64,000 nucleotides of DNA from Vibrio tubiashii (GTDB taxonomy: Bacteria; Pseudomonadota; Gammaproteobacteria; Enterobacterales; Vibrionaceae). The number at the start of each line of letters is the position of its first letter. The stretch's first letter is position 1. Position numbers and translations under genes: made by a program. The notes under the pieces are model-generated. The model saw nothing but the letters and a program-made list of their open reading frames with translations, was not told the origin of the DNA and did no database searches. The stretch covers positions 2,108,001 through 2,172,000 of the forward strand of contig NZ_CP117029.1 in NCBI RefSeq assembly GCF_028551255.1, written 5' to 3'. Below, piece after piece: positions 35,840 to 44,077 of this stretch.

Positions 35840-36583
35840 GTGGAATATGCTGTTTCTTCAGATGCCTTGAAAGGTAAAGTCATACTGGTGACTGGCGCAG
35901 GTGCTGGCATTGGTAAGCAAGCTGCTCTCTCTTATGCTGAGCACGGTGCAACAGTGATTTTACTTGGTCGTACAGTGAAAAAACTGGAACAGACTTACGA
36001 CGAAATTGAAGCGGCGGGATACCCTCAGCCAGCAATCATCCCACTCGATATGAAAGGCGCGACTAAGCAAAACTACCTTGATATGGTTGATACCATTGAA
36101 GGACAGTGTGGTCGTTTAGATGGCGTTTTACACAACGCAAGCTTACTTGGTGTGATTAGCCCATTCGACCAAATCGGTGAAGACACTTATGACGATATCA
36201 TGCAGGTCAACGTCAAGGCTCAGTTCTTGATGACTCAAGCATTGCTGCCTCTACTGCATAAATCAGAAGACGCGCGTATTGTCTTTACTTCATCAACCGT
36301 TGGTCACAGTGGTCGTGCCTTCTGGGGCACTTATGCTATGTCGAAGTTTGCCACTGAAGGAATGATGCAGATCCTTGCTGATGAGCTTAGCGATACCACA
36401 ATCCGCGTCAATGCGATTAACCCTGGTGCGACTCGTACGGGTATGCGTGCTAAAGCTTACCCTGCTGAAGATGCAGACTTGCTCAAAACGCCACAGGATA
36501 TTATGCCTCTCTACCTTTACCTGATGGCACCAGAAGGTAAAACAGTCAATGGCGAATGTATTGATGCTCAGCCGAAAAAATAG
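35840..36583 (+). CDS. yciK: Short-chain dehydrogenase, YciK family
   Basis: 247 aa SDR. NAD(P) loop TGAGAGIGKQAAL, NASLLG, catalytic Ser in FTSSTVG and YAMSK. E. coli YciK is an SDR of unknown substrate. The start is GTG with AAGGA 8 bases upstream. In enterics yciK also lies near sohB, so the pair is conserved. Confidence 0.92.
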   Translation: MEYAVSSDALKGKVILVTGAGAGIGKQAALSYAEHGATVILLGRTVKKLEQTYDEIEAAGYPQPAIIPLDMKGATKQNYLDMVDTIEGQCGRLDGVLHNASLLGVISPFDQIGEDTYDDIMQVNVKAQFLMTQALLPLLHKSEDARIVFTSSTVGHSGRAFWGTYAMSKFATEGMMQILADELSDTTIRVNAINPGATRTGMRAKAYPAEDADLLKTPQDIMPLYLYLMAPEGKTVNGECIDAQPKK

Positions 36584-36615
36584 ATCCTAATATTTAAACA
36601 AACCCAATAAAATTC

Positions 36616-36655
36616 AACGCCTTGTGTTTTTATGTGTAAACACAAGGCGTTTTTT
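36616..36655 (+). terminator. Rho-independent terminator after yciK
   Basis: AACGCCTTGTGTTT and AAACACAAGGCGTT form a 14-bp stem followed by TTTTT. May also act for vapC from the other side. Confidence 0.93.
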
Positions 36656-36689
36656 GTCCATTCGGGCTAATGCCATATATGGCCCCTCT

Positions 36690-37112
36690 CTAGTGAACCC
36701 AATCTTCAAGCTTTAAACCTTCTACGCGCTGAAACTCTCTAGTGTTGTTCGTGACAAGCACACAACCTGCTGCAATGGCATGACCTGCAATAGCGGTATC
36801 GTTGCTACCAATCGGTGTCCCCTTAGCCATTAAGTCGCGCTTAACTTCCGTCGTTGCATCAACAGCCGCTTTGTCCCATGGTAAAATCTCATCAACTCGC
36901 TTGAGAAAGGCTTCAACAAGCACTTTATGTTTCTGTGAGGCTTTTTTCCCCAGTAGTCCATACTGCATTTCTTGATAGGTAATTGCTGAAATAACGATTC
37001 GATGTTGCTTACCGACCACGGCTTGAAGTTTTTTAAGCACTGTAATTGGTTGCTCTCTCATAATGAACGAACAAATACACGTATCGAGCATGTAGTTGAT
37101 TTTCTTACTCAA
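36690..37112 (-). CDS. vapC: VapC PIN-domain toxin
   Basis: 140 aa PIN-domain ribonuclease: N-terminal MLDTCICSFIM (acidic residue D10), the middle acidic residue in ISAITYQEMQYG, and the C-terminal GSNDTAIAGHAIAAG and VTNNTREF. Typical VapC toxins cut initiator tRNA or rRNA. Overlaps the antitoxin gene by 8 bases, the usual coupling. All acidic catalytic positions look intact, so the toxin is probably active. Confidence 0.93.
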   Translation of the reverse strand: MSKKINYMLDTCICSFIMREQPITVLKKLQAVVGKQHRIVISAITYQEMQYGLLGKKASQKHKVLVEAFLKRVDEILPWDKAAVDATTEVKRDLMAKGTPIGSNDTAIAGHAIAAGCVLVTNNTREFQRVEGLKLEDWVH

Positions 37113-37338
37113 AATCGAATCGCCCTTCGTCTGTCATTACATCTTCACGGTTAACCATGAAATCATCATCAGCCTTTTCTTGCTCACCAAAAGAAAGCCA
37201 ATCCGGGCGAGCAGGACGTAAAGTGATGACGTCCCCCTCTTTGTGAATTTCGAGCTCATTCACTCCATCAAACTCAAAATCCTTTGGCAAGCGCACCGCT
37301 TGATTCTTGCCATTTTTAAAAATTGATACTGTTCTCAT
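37105..37338 (-). CDS. vapB: VapB antitoxin, SpoVT/AbrB type
   Basis: 77 aa. N-terminal AbrB-like swapped-hairpin DNA-binding domain (SIFKNGKNQAVRLPKDFEFD) and an acidic C-terminal tail that wraps the toxin (ADDDFMVNREDVMTDEGRFDFE, about 56-77). Controls its own promoter through the repeated CATATG sites upstream. Low-GC surroundings and module nature fit a mobile toxin-antitoxin unit between yciK and the imu cassette. Confidence 0.92.
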   Translation of the reverse strand: MRTVSIFKNGKNQAVRLPKDFEFDGVNELEIHKEGDVITLRPARPDWLSFGEQEKADDDFMVNREDVMTDEGRFDFE

Positions 37339-37354
37339 AACATCCTCTCTTTAG

Positions 37355-37373
37355 GCATATGGTCAACATATGC
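37355..37373. promoter_or_regulatory. VapB operator, copy 1
   Basis: GCATATG-GTCAA-CATATGC, a perfect inverted repeat 17 bases upstream of vapB. The two CATATG half-sites are 11 bases apart (one helical turn). Confidence 0.78.
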
Positions 37374-37404
37374 TTAATATATATTCAATATAAGACGCAT
37401 GCTA

Positions 37405-37421
37405 CATATGTCAAGCATATG
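37405..37421. promoter_or_regulatory. VapB operator, copy 2
   Basis: CATATG-TCAAG-CATATG with the same 11-base half-site spacing as copy 1 and about 50 bases (near five turns) from it. Two matching operators fit cooperative VapBC binding. Confidence 0.72.
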
Positions 37422-37522
37422 CATAAACCTTGCAGCGCAATTTCCTATTAAGAAGGCGGTATAAGCAAGCAAAATAACAAACGACTCTGTTTTCCCTTGC
37501 CGATAATTAATAATAATTTATA

Positions 37523-37538
37523 CTGTATGTATATACAG
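37523..37538. promoter_or_regulatory. LexA (SOS) box
   Basis: CTGTATGTATATACAG matches the LexA consensus CTGT-N8-ACAG with an alternating AT core. It ends 11 bases before the imuA start, so LexA bound here would block the promoter of the whole imuA-imuB-dnaE2 cassette. Confidence 0.93.
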
Positions 37539-37548
37539 GTATTTTGTT

Positions 37549-38226
37549 ATGTATGAATTAATCGAACATCTTAAGCAAAAACAGTGGCTTTGGTCGGGCT
37601 CTCAAACACCCGACAGCGGAGACTACTACTCAACTGGACATGATCTTTTGGATCAAAAGCTGGAAGGCGGCTTTCCTAAGCATGGGGTTGTCGAGCTGCA
37701 AGGTGCCTCCAGTATTGGTGAATTACGCCTACTTTTACCGCACCTAAAAAACACCAGCCAAGAGAGGTTATCTGTTTTCATTCAGCCTCCTGGTTACCTG
37801 TGTGCTGAGCAGCTTAACAATGAAGGTCTAGATAACAATAAAGTCCTACTCATCTACCCACAAAACGATAAAGAGGCACTTTGGGCTGCCGAACAATGTT
37901 TACGCAGCGGTGCATGCAGCAATGTATTGCTTTGGCATCCCGAATTAGAAGTTCATCAAGCAAGACGCCTACAGGTTGCCAGTGAACATGGAAACTGCCT
38001 GCACTTTATCTTTAAAACAGCCAAAAAAAGTCTTTTTTCACTGCCTGTCAGTTTAAGTATGACACTCCTTCCACACGCGTTGGGAGTAGAAATTACCATC
38101 ACCAAACGTAAAGGGGGTTGGCCGCAAGGCAGCTTTGTGATTGATATGAGTGCAGCTTGGCCAAGCCTTACGTTACAGCCTAAACCACCAGTAATTATCC
38201 CTTTCCCAATACGTCAGCAAGGGTAG
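37549..38226 (+). CDS. imuA: ImuA translesion synthesis accessory protein
   Basis: 225 aa RecA-like/SulA-like protein with STGHDLLDQKLEGGFPKHGV, the start of a degenerate RecA fold (GVVELQGASSIGELRLLL in place of a full Walker A). Works with ImuB and DnaE2 in damage-induced mutagenesis. Three bases separate its stop from imuB ATG. SOS control is shown by the LexA box just upstream. Confidence 0.92.
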   Translation: MYELIEHLKQKQWLWSGSQTPDSGDYYSTGHDLLDQKLEGGFPKHGVVELQGASSIGELRLLLPHLKNTSQERLSVFIQPPGYLCAEQLNNEGLDNNKVLLIYPQNDKEALWAAEQCLRSGACSNVLLWHPELEVHQARRLQVASEHGNCLHFIFKTAKKSLFSLPVSLSMTLLPHALGVEITITKRKGGWPQGSFVIDMSAAWPSLTLQPKPPVIIPFPIRQQG

Positions 38227-38228
38227 TT

Positions 38229-39629
38229 ATGCAAAGCTGGATCTACCTACACTTTCCAACTCTACAACTTGATGCACTTTTCTCAGAGCAGGCATCCTTG
38301 CCACTGGCGATTGTTGAATCTAAGCGCTTTAAGATCGTCCAATGTAATGAGATCGCCCGTCAACAAGGGGTACAAACAGGCATGGGGTTAGGCAGCGCTA
38401 GTGCGATGTGTCACCAGCTTCAAGTTCACCCTTATGATGAAAAGGTTGAGCAGCAAACTCTGCTTGATATTGCCCAGTGGCTATATATGGTCACCTCAGA
38501 TATTTGTCTGTTGCCACCACAAGGCGTGTTACTCAAGGCCACCAATATGTTGTCACTCTACGGTGGGCTAGAACCCTATTGGCAGCGCGTTTCACAACAT
38601 TTAACGCAACTTCAGCTTAACTACTCTTATTCGAGCGGCTTCTCTCCTTTCTCGGCTATCGCCTTAGGAAAAGCCAATGCTGCCCTACTGACTTTAGAGA
38701 AAGAGCGACTCATCAAAGTCATCAAACCTTTTCCTCTTAGTGCAACCGAGCTTGATAGCAAGACGGTGGAAAAACTCCAACGGGTTGGCATCACGACACT
38801 CAGCGATTTACTCGATATTCCAATCAAAGATCTCGCTCGCCGCTTTGATATTGATTTGGTTAACTATGTGGGCAAATTGATGGGACAGTTCAAGCACCCT
38901 ATTGATTTCTACCACCCACCAGAGCACTTCGAAAACTATCAAGAGTTGCTCTTTGATATTGAAAACATTCAGTGGCTAGAAAAGCCGCTCGCTAAACTGC
39001 TCAACAAGCTGGAATGGTTTCTTACACTACGTAACCAAGTCGGCTATGAGTTAGAACTGGTCTTACACCAAAGAGACAAAGACGATGCTTCGGTGACATT
39101 TTACTCTGCCAGTGGCGATTACCTTGCCACACGTTGGATGACGCTCTGCCAGTTAACAATGGAATCATTAAAGCTCGATGCTCCCGTTCAGGGGCTGACG
39201 CTGCGTTTGATTCGCAGTGGAGAGCTTGAGTCCACCAGCGCAGATCTATTTAAAGGCTTTCAAGGCGAGCAAACTGAGTTAGAGCTAATTAGCCTACTAC
39301 AGGCAAAGTTGGGCAAATATAAGGTGCGTAAAGTGGCGCATAGTCACGACCCGCGTCCAGAAAAAGCCACCTTTCTCTGTGACCCTACTTTGCCTATTCC
39401 GACTAAGGCAGCAAGCCACAGATTACGACCTAATATCGTTTTGCCTGCGCCAGAGCCTTTACAAGAGAAAGTCTCCATCATGCAAGGCCCTGAGCGCTTC
39501 GTAACAGGCTGGTGGGACGGTGATGACATGACTCGCGATTACTTTGTCGCTCGCAGTGACCAAGGGCGCTGGTTATGGATATTTCGTAATCAAGACAAGC
39601 ACTGGTTCGTCCATGGATTGTTTTGTTAA
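38229..39629 (+). CDS. imuB: ImuB, inactive Y-family polymerase homologue
   Basis: 466 aa. N-terminal palm/finger region resembles Y-family polymerases, but the catalytic aspartate positions are replaced (WIYLHFPTLQLDAL), as expected of ImuB, which acts as a scaffold rather than a polymerase. Helix-hairpin-helix (KTVEKLQRVGITTLSDLLDI), little-finger region and C-terminal tail DYFVARSDQGRWLWIFRN follow. Bridges ImuA, the beta clamp and DnaE2. A clamp-binding motif is probably present in the middle (QTELELI region) but I cannot confirm it. Confidence 0.93.
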   Translation: MQSWIYLHFPTLQLDALFSEQASLPLAIVESKRFKIVQCNEIARQQGVQTGMGLGSASAMCHQLQVHPYDEKVEQQTLLDIAQWLYMVTSDICLLPPQGVLLKATNMLSLYGGLEPYWQRVSQHLTQLQLNYSYSSGFSPFSAIALGKANAALLTLEKERLIKVIKPFPLSATELDSKTVEKLQRVGITTLSDLLDIPIKDLARRFDIDLVNYVGKLMGQFKHPIDFYHPPEHFENYQELLFDIENIQWLEKPLAKLLNKLEWFLTLRNQVGYELELVLHQRDKDDASVTFYSASGDYLATRWMTLCQLTMESLKLDAPVQGLTLRLIRSGELESTSADLFKGFQGEQTELELISLLQAKLGKYKVRKVAHSHDPRPEKATFLCDPTLPIPTKAASHRLRPNIVLPAPEPLQEKVSIMQGPERFVTGWWDGDDMTRDYFVARSDQGRWLWIFRNQDKHWFVHGLFC

Positions 39630-39644
39630 TCCGGAGCGCATGTG

Positions 39645-42600
39645 ATGTCTTACGCTGAGCTTTTTTGTCAAAGTAACTTCTCTTTTCTCACTGGCGCCTC
39701 ACACGCTGAAGAGCTGATCTTGCAAGCAGACTTCCTGCGTTATCACTCCCTAGCCATCACAGATGAATGCTCGGTTGCAGGTGTGGTACGTGCTTACACG
39801 GCAAGTAAGAAGCATGAGCTTAATATTGAGCTTATTGTCGGCAGTATGTTCTGGCTCAACCAAGAGTGCCAAGTCGTGTTGTTGTGCCCAAACCGAGAGG
39901 CTTACGCTGAACTCTGCCGTATCATCACCAATGCAAGAAGGCGATCCGAAAAAGGCAGTTACCAACTTTCTGAGTGGGACTTAATGTCCGCCAAGCACTG
40001 CCTCATTCTCTGGTTACCTAGCCACACCTCCAGTGACCATAAATGGGGAAACTGGCTTGCTCAGCATCATCAACACAGACTGTGGCTAGGTATTCAGCGC
40101 CACCTCAAATCTGATGATAAACAATACCTTGAGCACTGTGAGCAACTCGCTCAAGAGATACAGCTACCGATTAGTGCCTGTGGTGGTGTGCTCATGCATA
40201 CTGCAACCCGTTTGCCTCTACAACATACGCTGACCGCGATTCAGTCTGGGTGTAGCGTCAATGAATTAGGCGATCAGCGACTAACCAATACAGAAAGAAG
40301 CCTGCGTAGTCCGGAAAAGCTCGCCAAACTATTTAAACCTGAATGGCTGCAAGAAAGCGTCAACATCGCCGAGCGCTGCGAATTTAGCTTAGGTGATCTG
40401 CAATACGAATACCCTAGCGAGCTAGTTCCCGATGGCTATACTCCCATGAGCTACCTCACTGCCTTGGTCGAATATGGCAAGAAGTTGCGCTTTCCTGAAG
40501 GCGTTCCAAGCGATATTCAGGCAACAATCGACAAAGAACTTAAACTGATTGATGAGCTTAACTATCCGTTTTATTTTCTTACCATCCACGACATTGTGAT
40601 GTTCGCTAAACGTCGCCATATCCTCTACCAAGGGCGCGGGTCTGCGGCTAACTCCGTGGTGTGCTATTGCCTTGAAATCACCTCTGTAGACCCTAGACAG
40701 ATTTCGGTGCTATTCGAGCGATTTATCAGTGCCGAACGCGATGAGCCGCCCGATATTGATGTCGATTTCGAGCATGAACGCCGTGAAGAAGTCATCCAGT
40801 ACATTTACCAAAAGTATGGTCGAGAGCGTGCAGCTCTAGCCGCAACCGTGATCTCTTATCGCTTCAAAAGCGCAGTGCGTGATGTGGGCAAAGCGCTAGG
40901 TATTGAAGAGAGTCAGCTCGATTACTTTATTAAAAATGTTAATCGTCGTGACCGAGCACTCGGTTGGCAAGCTCAAATCGTCGAACTCGGGCTGCAACCT
41001 GATTCTCTCAAAGGCGAGCAGTTCATCAACCTAGTAAACGAGATTCTTGGCTTTCCTCGTCACCTTTCACAGCATGTCGGTGGTTTTATTATTGCTGCTG
41101 GGCCTTTGTATGAACTGGTTCCAGTCGAGAATGCGTCAATGCCCGATCGCACCGTTATTCAATGGGATAAGGACGATCTCGAATCTCTTAAGCTGCTTAA
41201 AGTCGATGTACTGGCCTTAGGCATGCTCACGGCTATTCGTAAGTGTTTTGATTTAGTGCAGCGACTGCATAACCAAACACTAACGATTGCTGAGATTACC
41301 CGCCGCCAAGACGACGCGCAGGTGTATAAGATGATCCAGCGTGCAGACACGGTAGGCGTGTTTCAAATAGAGTCGCGGGCGCAGATTAGCATGCTGCCAC
41401 GCTTAAAACCCGCCACTTACTATGACTTAGTGATTCAAATCGCCATTGTTCGCCCCGGCCCGATTCAAGGCGACATGGTGCACCCATTCCTGAAGCGGAG
41501 AAATGGAGAAGAGGCGGTCGACTACCCTTCAGAAGAGGTTCGTGCCGTACTAGAGCGCACCCTTGGCGTGCCGATTTTCCAAGAACAAGTGATCAAGATT
41601 GCCATGGTTGCGGCTGGTTTTAGTGGCGGTGAAGCGGATCAATTGCGCCGAGCGATGGCGGCTTGGAAAAAGAGTGGCGACCTAGTCAAATTCAAAACCA
41701 AGCTGGTAGAGGGCATGCTCAGCCGTGGTTATCAATTGGAGTTTGCCGAACGCATCTTTGACCAAATCTTGGGTTTTGGTGAGTATGGCTTTCCAGAAAG
41801 TCATTCCGCTTCCTTTGCCGTGCTCGCGTATTGCTCCGCCTGGCTCAAATACTATTACCCTGAAGCCTTTTATACTTCACTGCTCAATAGCCTACCAATG
41901 GGCTTTTATAGCGCCTCACAGCTTGTACAGGATGCGCGGCGACATAAGGTCATCGTGTTACCTGTTTGCGTTAATGCTTCCATGTACGACCACCAAGTTG
42001 TCCATCAGCAAGGTAAATTGGCGATCCGATTGGGTTTAAGGCAAGTGAAAGGACTCAGTCAACAGAGCGCACAACAACTATTGCACGCCAGAGACAAAGG
42101 CCAATTTACCCATGCAGGGCAAATCAAACATATCGGCTTATCCAAGCGAGATGTCGAATTGCTCGCCTCAGCCAATGCCATGCATTCACTTAGCCATAAC
42201 CGCTATCAGACTCGCTGGGCAATGATGGATTCGCTTTCGGACTTACCTCTGTTTCAAGACATCGAAGAGCCTGAAAGCCAAGTGATTACCACCCCCTCAG
42301 AGAGCCAAACATTACTTGAAGATTATGCTGCCACTGGATTGTCACTCGCGAAACACCCCATTACTTTACTCGATGACGCCGGTGAGCTAGGGCGATTTAC
42401 ACGAATGAAAGATTTGGTGCAAAAAGATCACCAATCTTTAGTCACAGTGACGGGGGTAGTAACAGGGAAACAAGCACCGGGCACCGCTGCTGGCGTGACA
42501 TTTTTCACGCTAGAAGATGATACTGGCAACATCAACGTCGTAGTGTGGAAAGCAACGGCTCGGGCGCAGAAAGAAGCCTATCTCACAGCCAAGATCTTGC

Positions 42601-42716
42601 AGGTAAAAGGGATTCTGGAAAAAGAAGGCGAAGTCCATCATGTGATTGCTGGAAGACTGATTGATATGACCGATAAACTGCAAGGGCTCAGAAGTAAATC
42701 ACGGGACTTTCACTAA
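39645..42716 (+). CDS. dnaE2: Error-prone DNA polymerase III alpha subunit
   Basis: 1023 aa C-family polymerase. PHP domain (about 1-260), polymerase core with PPDIDVDF near residue 370 carrying catalytic aspartates, helix-hairpin-helix region (about 770-850) and C-terminal OB fold (VTVTGVVTGKQAPGT). Shorter than replicative DnaE, as usual for DnaE2. ATG 39645 has GGAG at 8 bases; a GTG one codon earlier is possible. Third gene of the SOS-induced mutasome. Confidence 0.95.
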   Translation: MSYAELFCQSNFSFLTGASHAEELILQADFLRYHSLAITDECSVAGVVRAYTASKKHELNIELIVGSMFWLNQECQVVLLCPNREAYAELCRIITNARRRSEKGSYQLSEWDLMSAKHCLILWLPSHTSSDHKWGNWLAQHHQHRLWLGIQRHLKSDDKQYLEHCEQLAQEIQLPISACGGVLMHTATRLPLQHTLTAIQSGCSVNELGDQRLTNTERSLRSPEKLAKLFKPEWLQESVNIAERCEFSLGDLQYEYPSELVPDGYTPMSYLTALVEYGKKLRFPEGVPSDIQATIDKELKLIDELNYPFYFLTIHDIVMFAKRRHILYQGRGSAANSVVCYCLEITSVDPRQISVLFERFISAERDEPPDIDVDFEHERREEVIQYIYQKYGRERAALAATVISYRFKSAVRDVGKALGIEESQLDYFIKNVNRRDRALGWQAQIVELGLQPDSLKGEQFINLVNEILGFPRHLSQHVGGFIIAAGPLYELVPVENASMPDRTVIQWDKDDLESLKLLKVDVLALGMLTAIRKCFDLVQRLHNQTLTIAEITRRQDDAQVYKMIQRADTVGVFQIESRAQISMLPRLKPATYYDLVIQIAIVRPGPIQGDMVHPFLKRRNGEEAVDYPSEEVRAVLERTLGVPIFQEQVIKIAMVAAGFSGGEADQLRRAMAAWKKSGDLVKFKTKLVEGMLSRGYQLEFAERIFDQILGFGEYGFPESHSASFAVLAYCSAWLKYYYPEAFYTSLLNSLPMGFYSASQLVQDARRHKVIVLPVCVNASMYDHQVVHQQGKLAIRLGLRQVKGLSQQSAQQLLHARDKGQFTHAGQIKHIGLSKRDVELLASANAMHSLSHNRYQTRWAMMDSLSDLPLFQDIEEPESQVITTPSESQTLLEDYAATGLSLAKHPITLLDDAGELGRFTRMKDLVQKDHQSLVTVTGVVTGKQAPGTAAGVTFFTLEDDTGNINVVVWKATARAQKEAYLTAKILQVKGILEKEGEVHHVIAGRLIDMTDKLQGLRSKSRDFH

Positions 42717-42730
42717 AACGATAAAAGCAA

Positions 42731-42754
42731 AAAAGGGAGCACAGGCTCCCTTTT
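42731..42754 (+). terminator. Rho-independent terminator after dnaE2
   Basis: AAAAGGGAGC-ACAG-GCTCCCTTTT, perfect 10-bp stem ending in T on both strands. Confidence 0.9.
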
Positions 42755-42771
42755 GAATTAACGCTGACAAG

Positions 42772-42867
42772 TTACAACTCGTCTTCAGCTTCCATACTTC
42801 TTTTCTTGTATTCCCTGTACAGTAACATGCATAAGGTCATAACAACCTTAGACGTAAACCATATCAT
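42772..42867 (-). CDS. Possible small membrane peptide, about 31-35 aa
   Basis: Minus-strand frame MIWFTSKVVMTLCMLLYREY then KKRSMEAEDEL: a hydrophobic helix followed by positive then acidic residues, like many bacterial small membrane proteins. ATG 42867 lacks a good Shine-Dalgarno; a TTG four codons upstream or a non-standard start would lengthen the helix with leucines. It is one of few recognisable things in the 281-base gap 42717-42997. Weakly supported. Confidence 0.3.
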   Translation of the reverse strand: MIWFTSKVVMTLCMLLYREYKKRSMEAEDEL

Positions 42868-42997
42868 GAATAGAAACAACCCTAAGATTCTGATGAGAAG
42901 TTGTATTTAATTGTTCTAGTCATTTTGCGCTGCAAAACAACATGGTCACTATATCACCAACAGAATAAATAATCACGCTCAATAATGTTAGGGAATG

Positions 42998-43945
42998 TTA
43001 TCTGGATAAAATATCTCTCAATCGATCTTGAGCCACTTCAACCAAAAGATCTGGCTGGAATTTTGAGATAAAGCGATCACAACCTACTTTCTCCACCATA
43101 GCTTCGTTGAAGCTGCCACTCAAAGAGGTGTTAAGTGTAATGTGCAGATCCTTCATTCTCGGATCCGAACGCACTTCGTGAGTCAGCTTATAACCATCCA
43201 TTTCCGGCATTTCTGCGTCAGTGATCATAAGCAGCAGATCTTCCACCACATTTTTACCTTCATCACACCAAGACTTAAGCAAGTTCAATGCTTCGAGCCC
43301 ATCTCGACATTCGATGATATTGAGCCCTAACTGAGAAAGCGTACCTTTAACCTGAGAGCGGGCCGTTGAAGAGTCATCCACGATAAGGACGTTACGACCG
43401 ACCATCTCATTGACTAAGTCGTTGTCTAAAACACCTTCGGAAATTGAAATATCGTAATCAATAATCTGTGCGAGCACTTTCTCGACATCAATAATCTCGA
43501 CGATTTCAGAGCCTTTACCGTCTTTAATTTGCGTAATTGCAGTGAGATAGTTCGCTCTTCCTGCTGTTTTTGGCGGCGGCTGAATTTCTGTCCAAGCCGT
43601 ATTAACGATGTTGCGTACCTGCCCCACTAAGAAGCCTTGTACCGTGCGGTTATACTCTGTAATGATGAGATTCTCTTCTTGATTTTCAAGACGAGACGGC
43701 GGGAAACCAATCGCGGCACGTAAATCAATCACAGGTACAGACACACCACGCAGTGAAGCCACACCAGTGATGTGATAATGCGAGCCTGGCATTTTAGTCA
43801 GTGGCGGTACTTTAATCACTTCACGCACTTTAAATACATTGATGGCGAAGACCTGTCGACTATTCAAACTAAATAACAACAACTCCAAGCGGTTTTCACC
43901 AACTAGATTTGTTCGCTGATCGACGGTATTTAATACTCCAGACAT
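42998..43945 (-). CDS. cheV: CheV chemotaxis coupling protein
   Basis: 315 aa: N-terminal CheW-like domain (about 10-160, VFAINVFKVREVI) and C-terminal receiver domain (about 180-312) with the phospho-acceptor Asp243 in ITDAEMPEMDG and the conserved Lys in DRFISKFQP. Couples receptors to CheA and tunes adaptation. ATG 43945 follows GGGA at 6 bases; a longer frame to 43975 has none. Stands alone, away from the main che cluster, as is common for cheV paralogues in Vibrio. Confidence 0.93.
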   Translation of the reverse strand: MSGVLNTVDQRTNLVGENRLELLLFSLNSRQVFAINVFKVREVIKVPPLTKMPGSHYHITGVASLRGVSVPVIDLRAAIGFPPSRLENQEENLIITEYNRTVQGFLVGQVRNIVNTAWTEIQPPPKTAGRANYLTAITQIKDGKGSEIVEIIDVEKVLAQIIDYDISISEGVLDNDLVNEMVGRNVLIVDDSSTARSQVKGTLSQLGLNIIECRDGLEALNLLKSWCDEGKNVVEDLLLMITDAEMPEMDGYKLTHEVRSDPRMKDLHITLNTSLSGSFNEAMVEKVGCDRFISKFQPDLLVEVAQDRLRDILSR

Positions 43946-44002
43946 ACTGTTTCCCAACCAATGTGTATATAACAAAAGTAGTCTATAGACAGACTAAGAT
44001 AA

Positions 44003-44044
44003 AAATAAACCCATACATCATTCAAAGATTATATGGGTTTATTT
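44003..44044 (-). terminator. Terminator downstream of mlc
   Basis: AAATAAACCCATA and TATGGGTTTATTT form a 13-bp stem with a 16-base loop, in the 132-base gap between mlc and cheV. T-rich on both outer sides. Confidence 0.7.
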
Positions 44045-44077
44045 AAAAGATAAAGGAGAGCCACTGCTCAGAAAACG

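Noticed and set aside
36690..37338. Chromosomal integron cassette carrying vapBC
   Set aside because: No attC-type site of the Vibrio repeat kind flanks the module and only one cassette-like unit is present.
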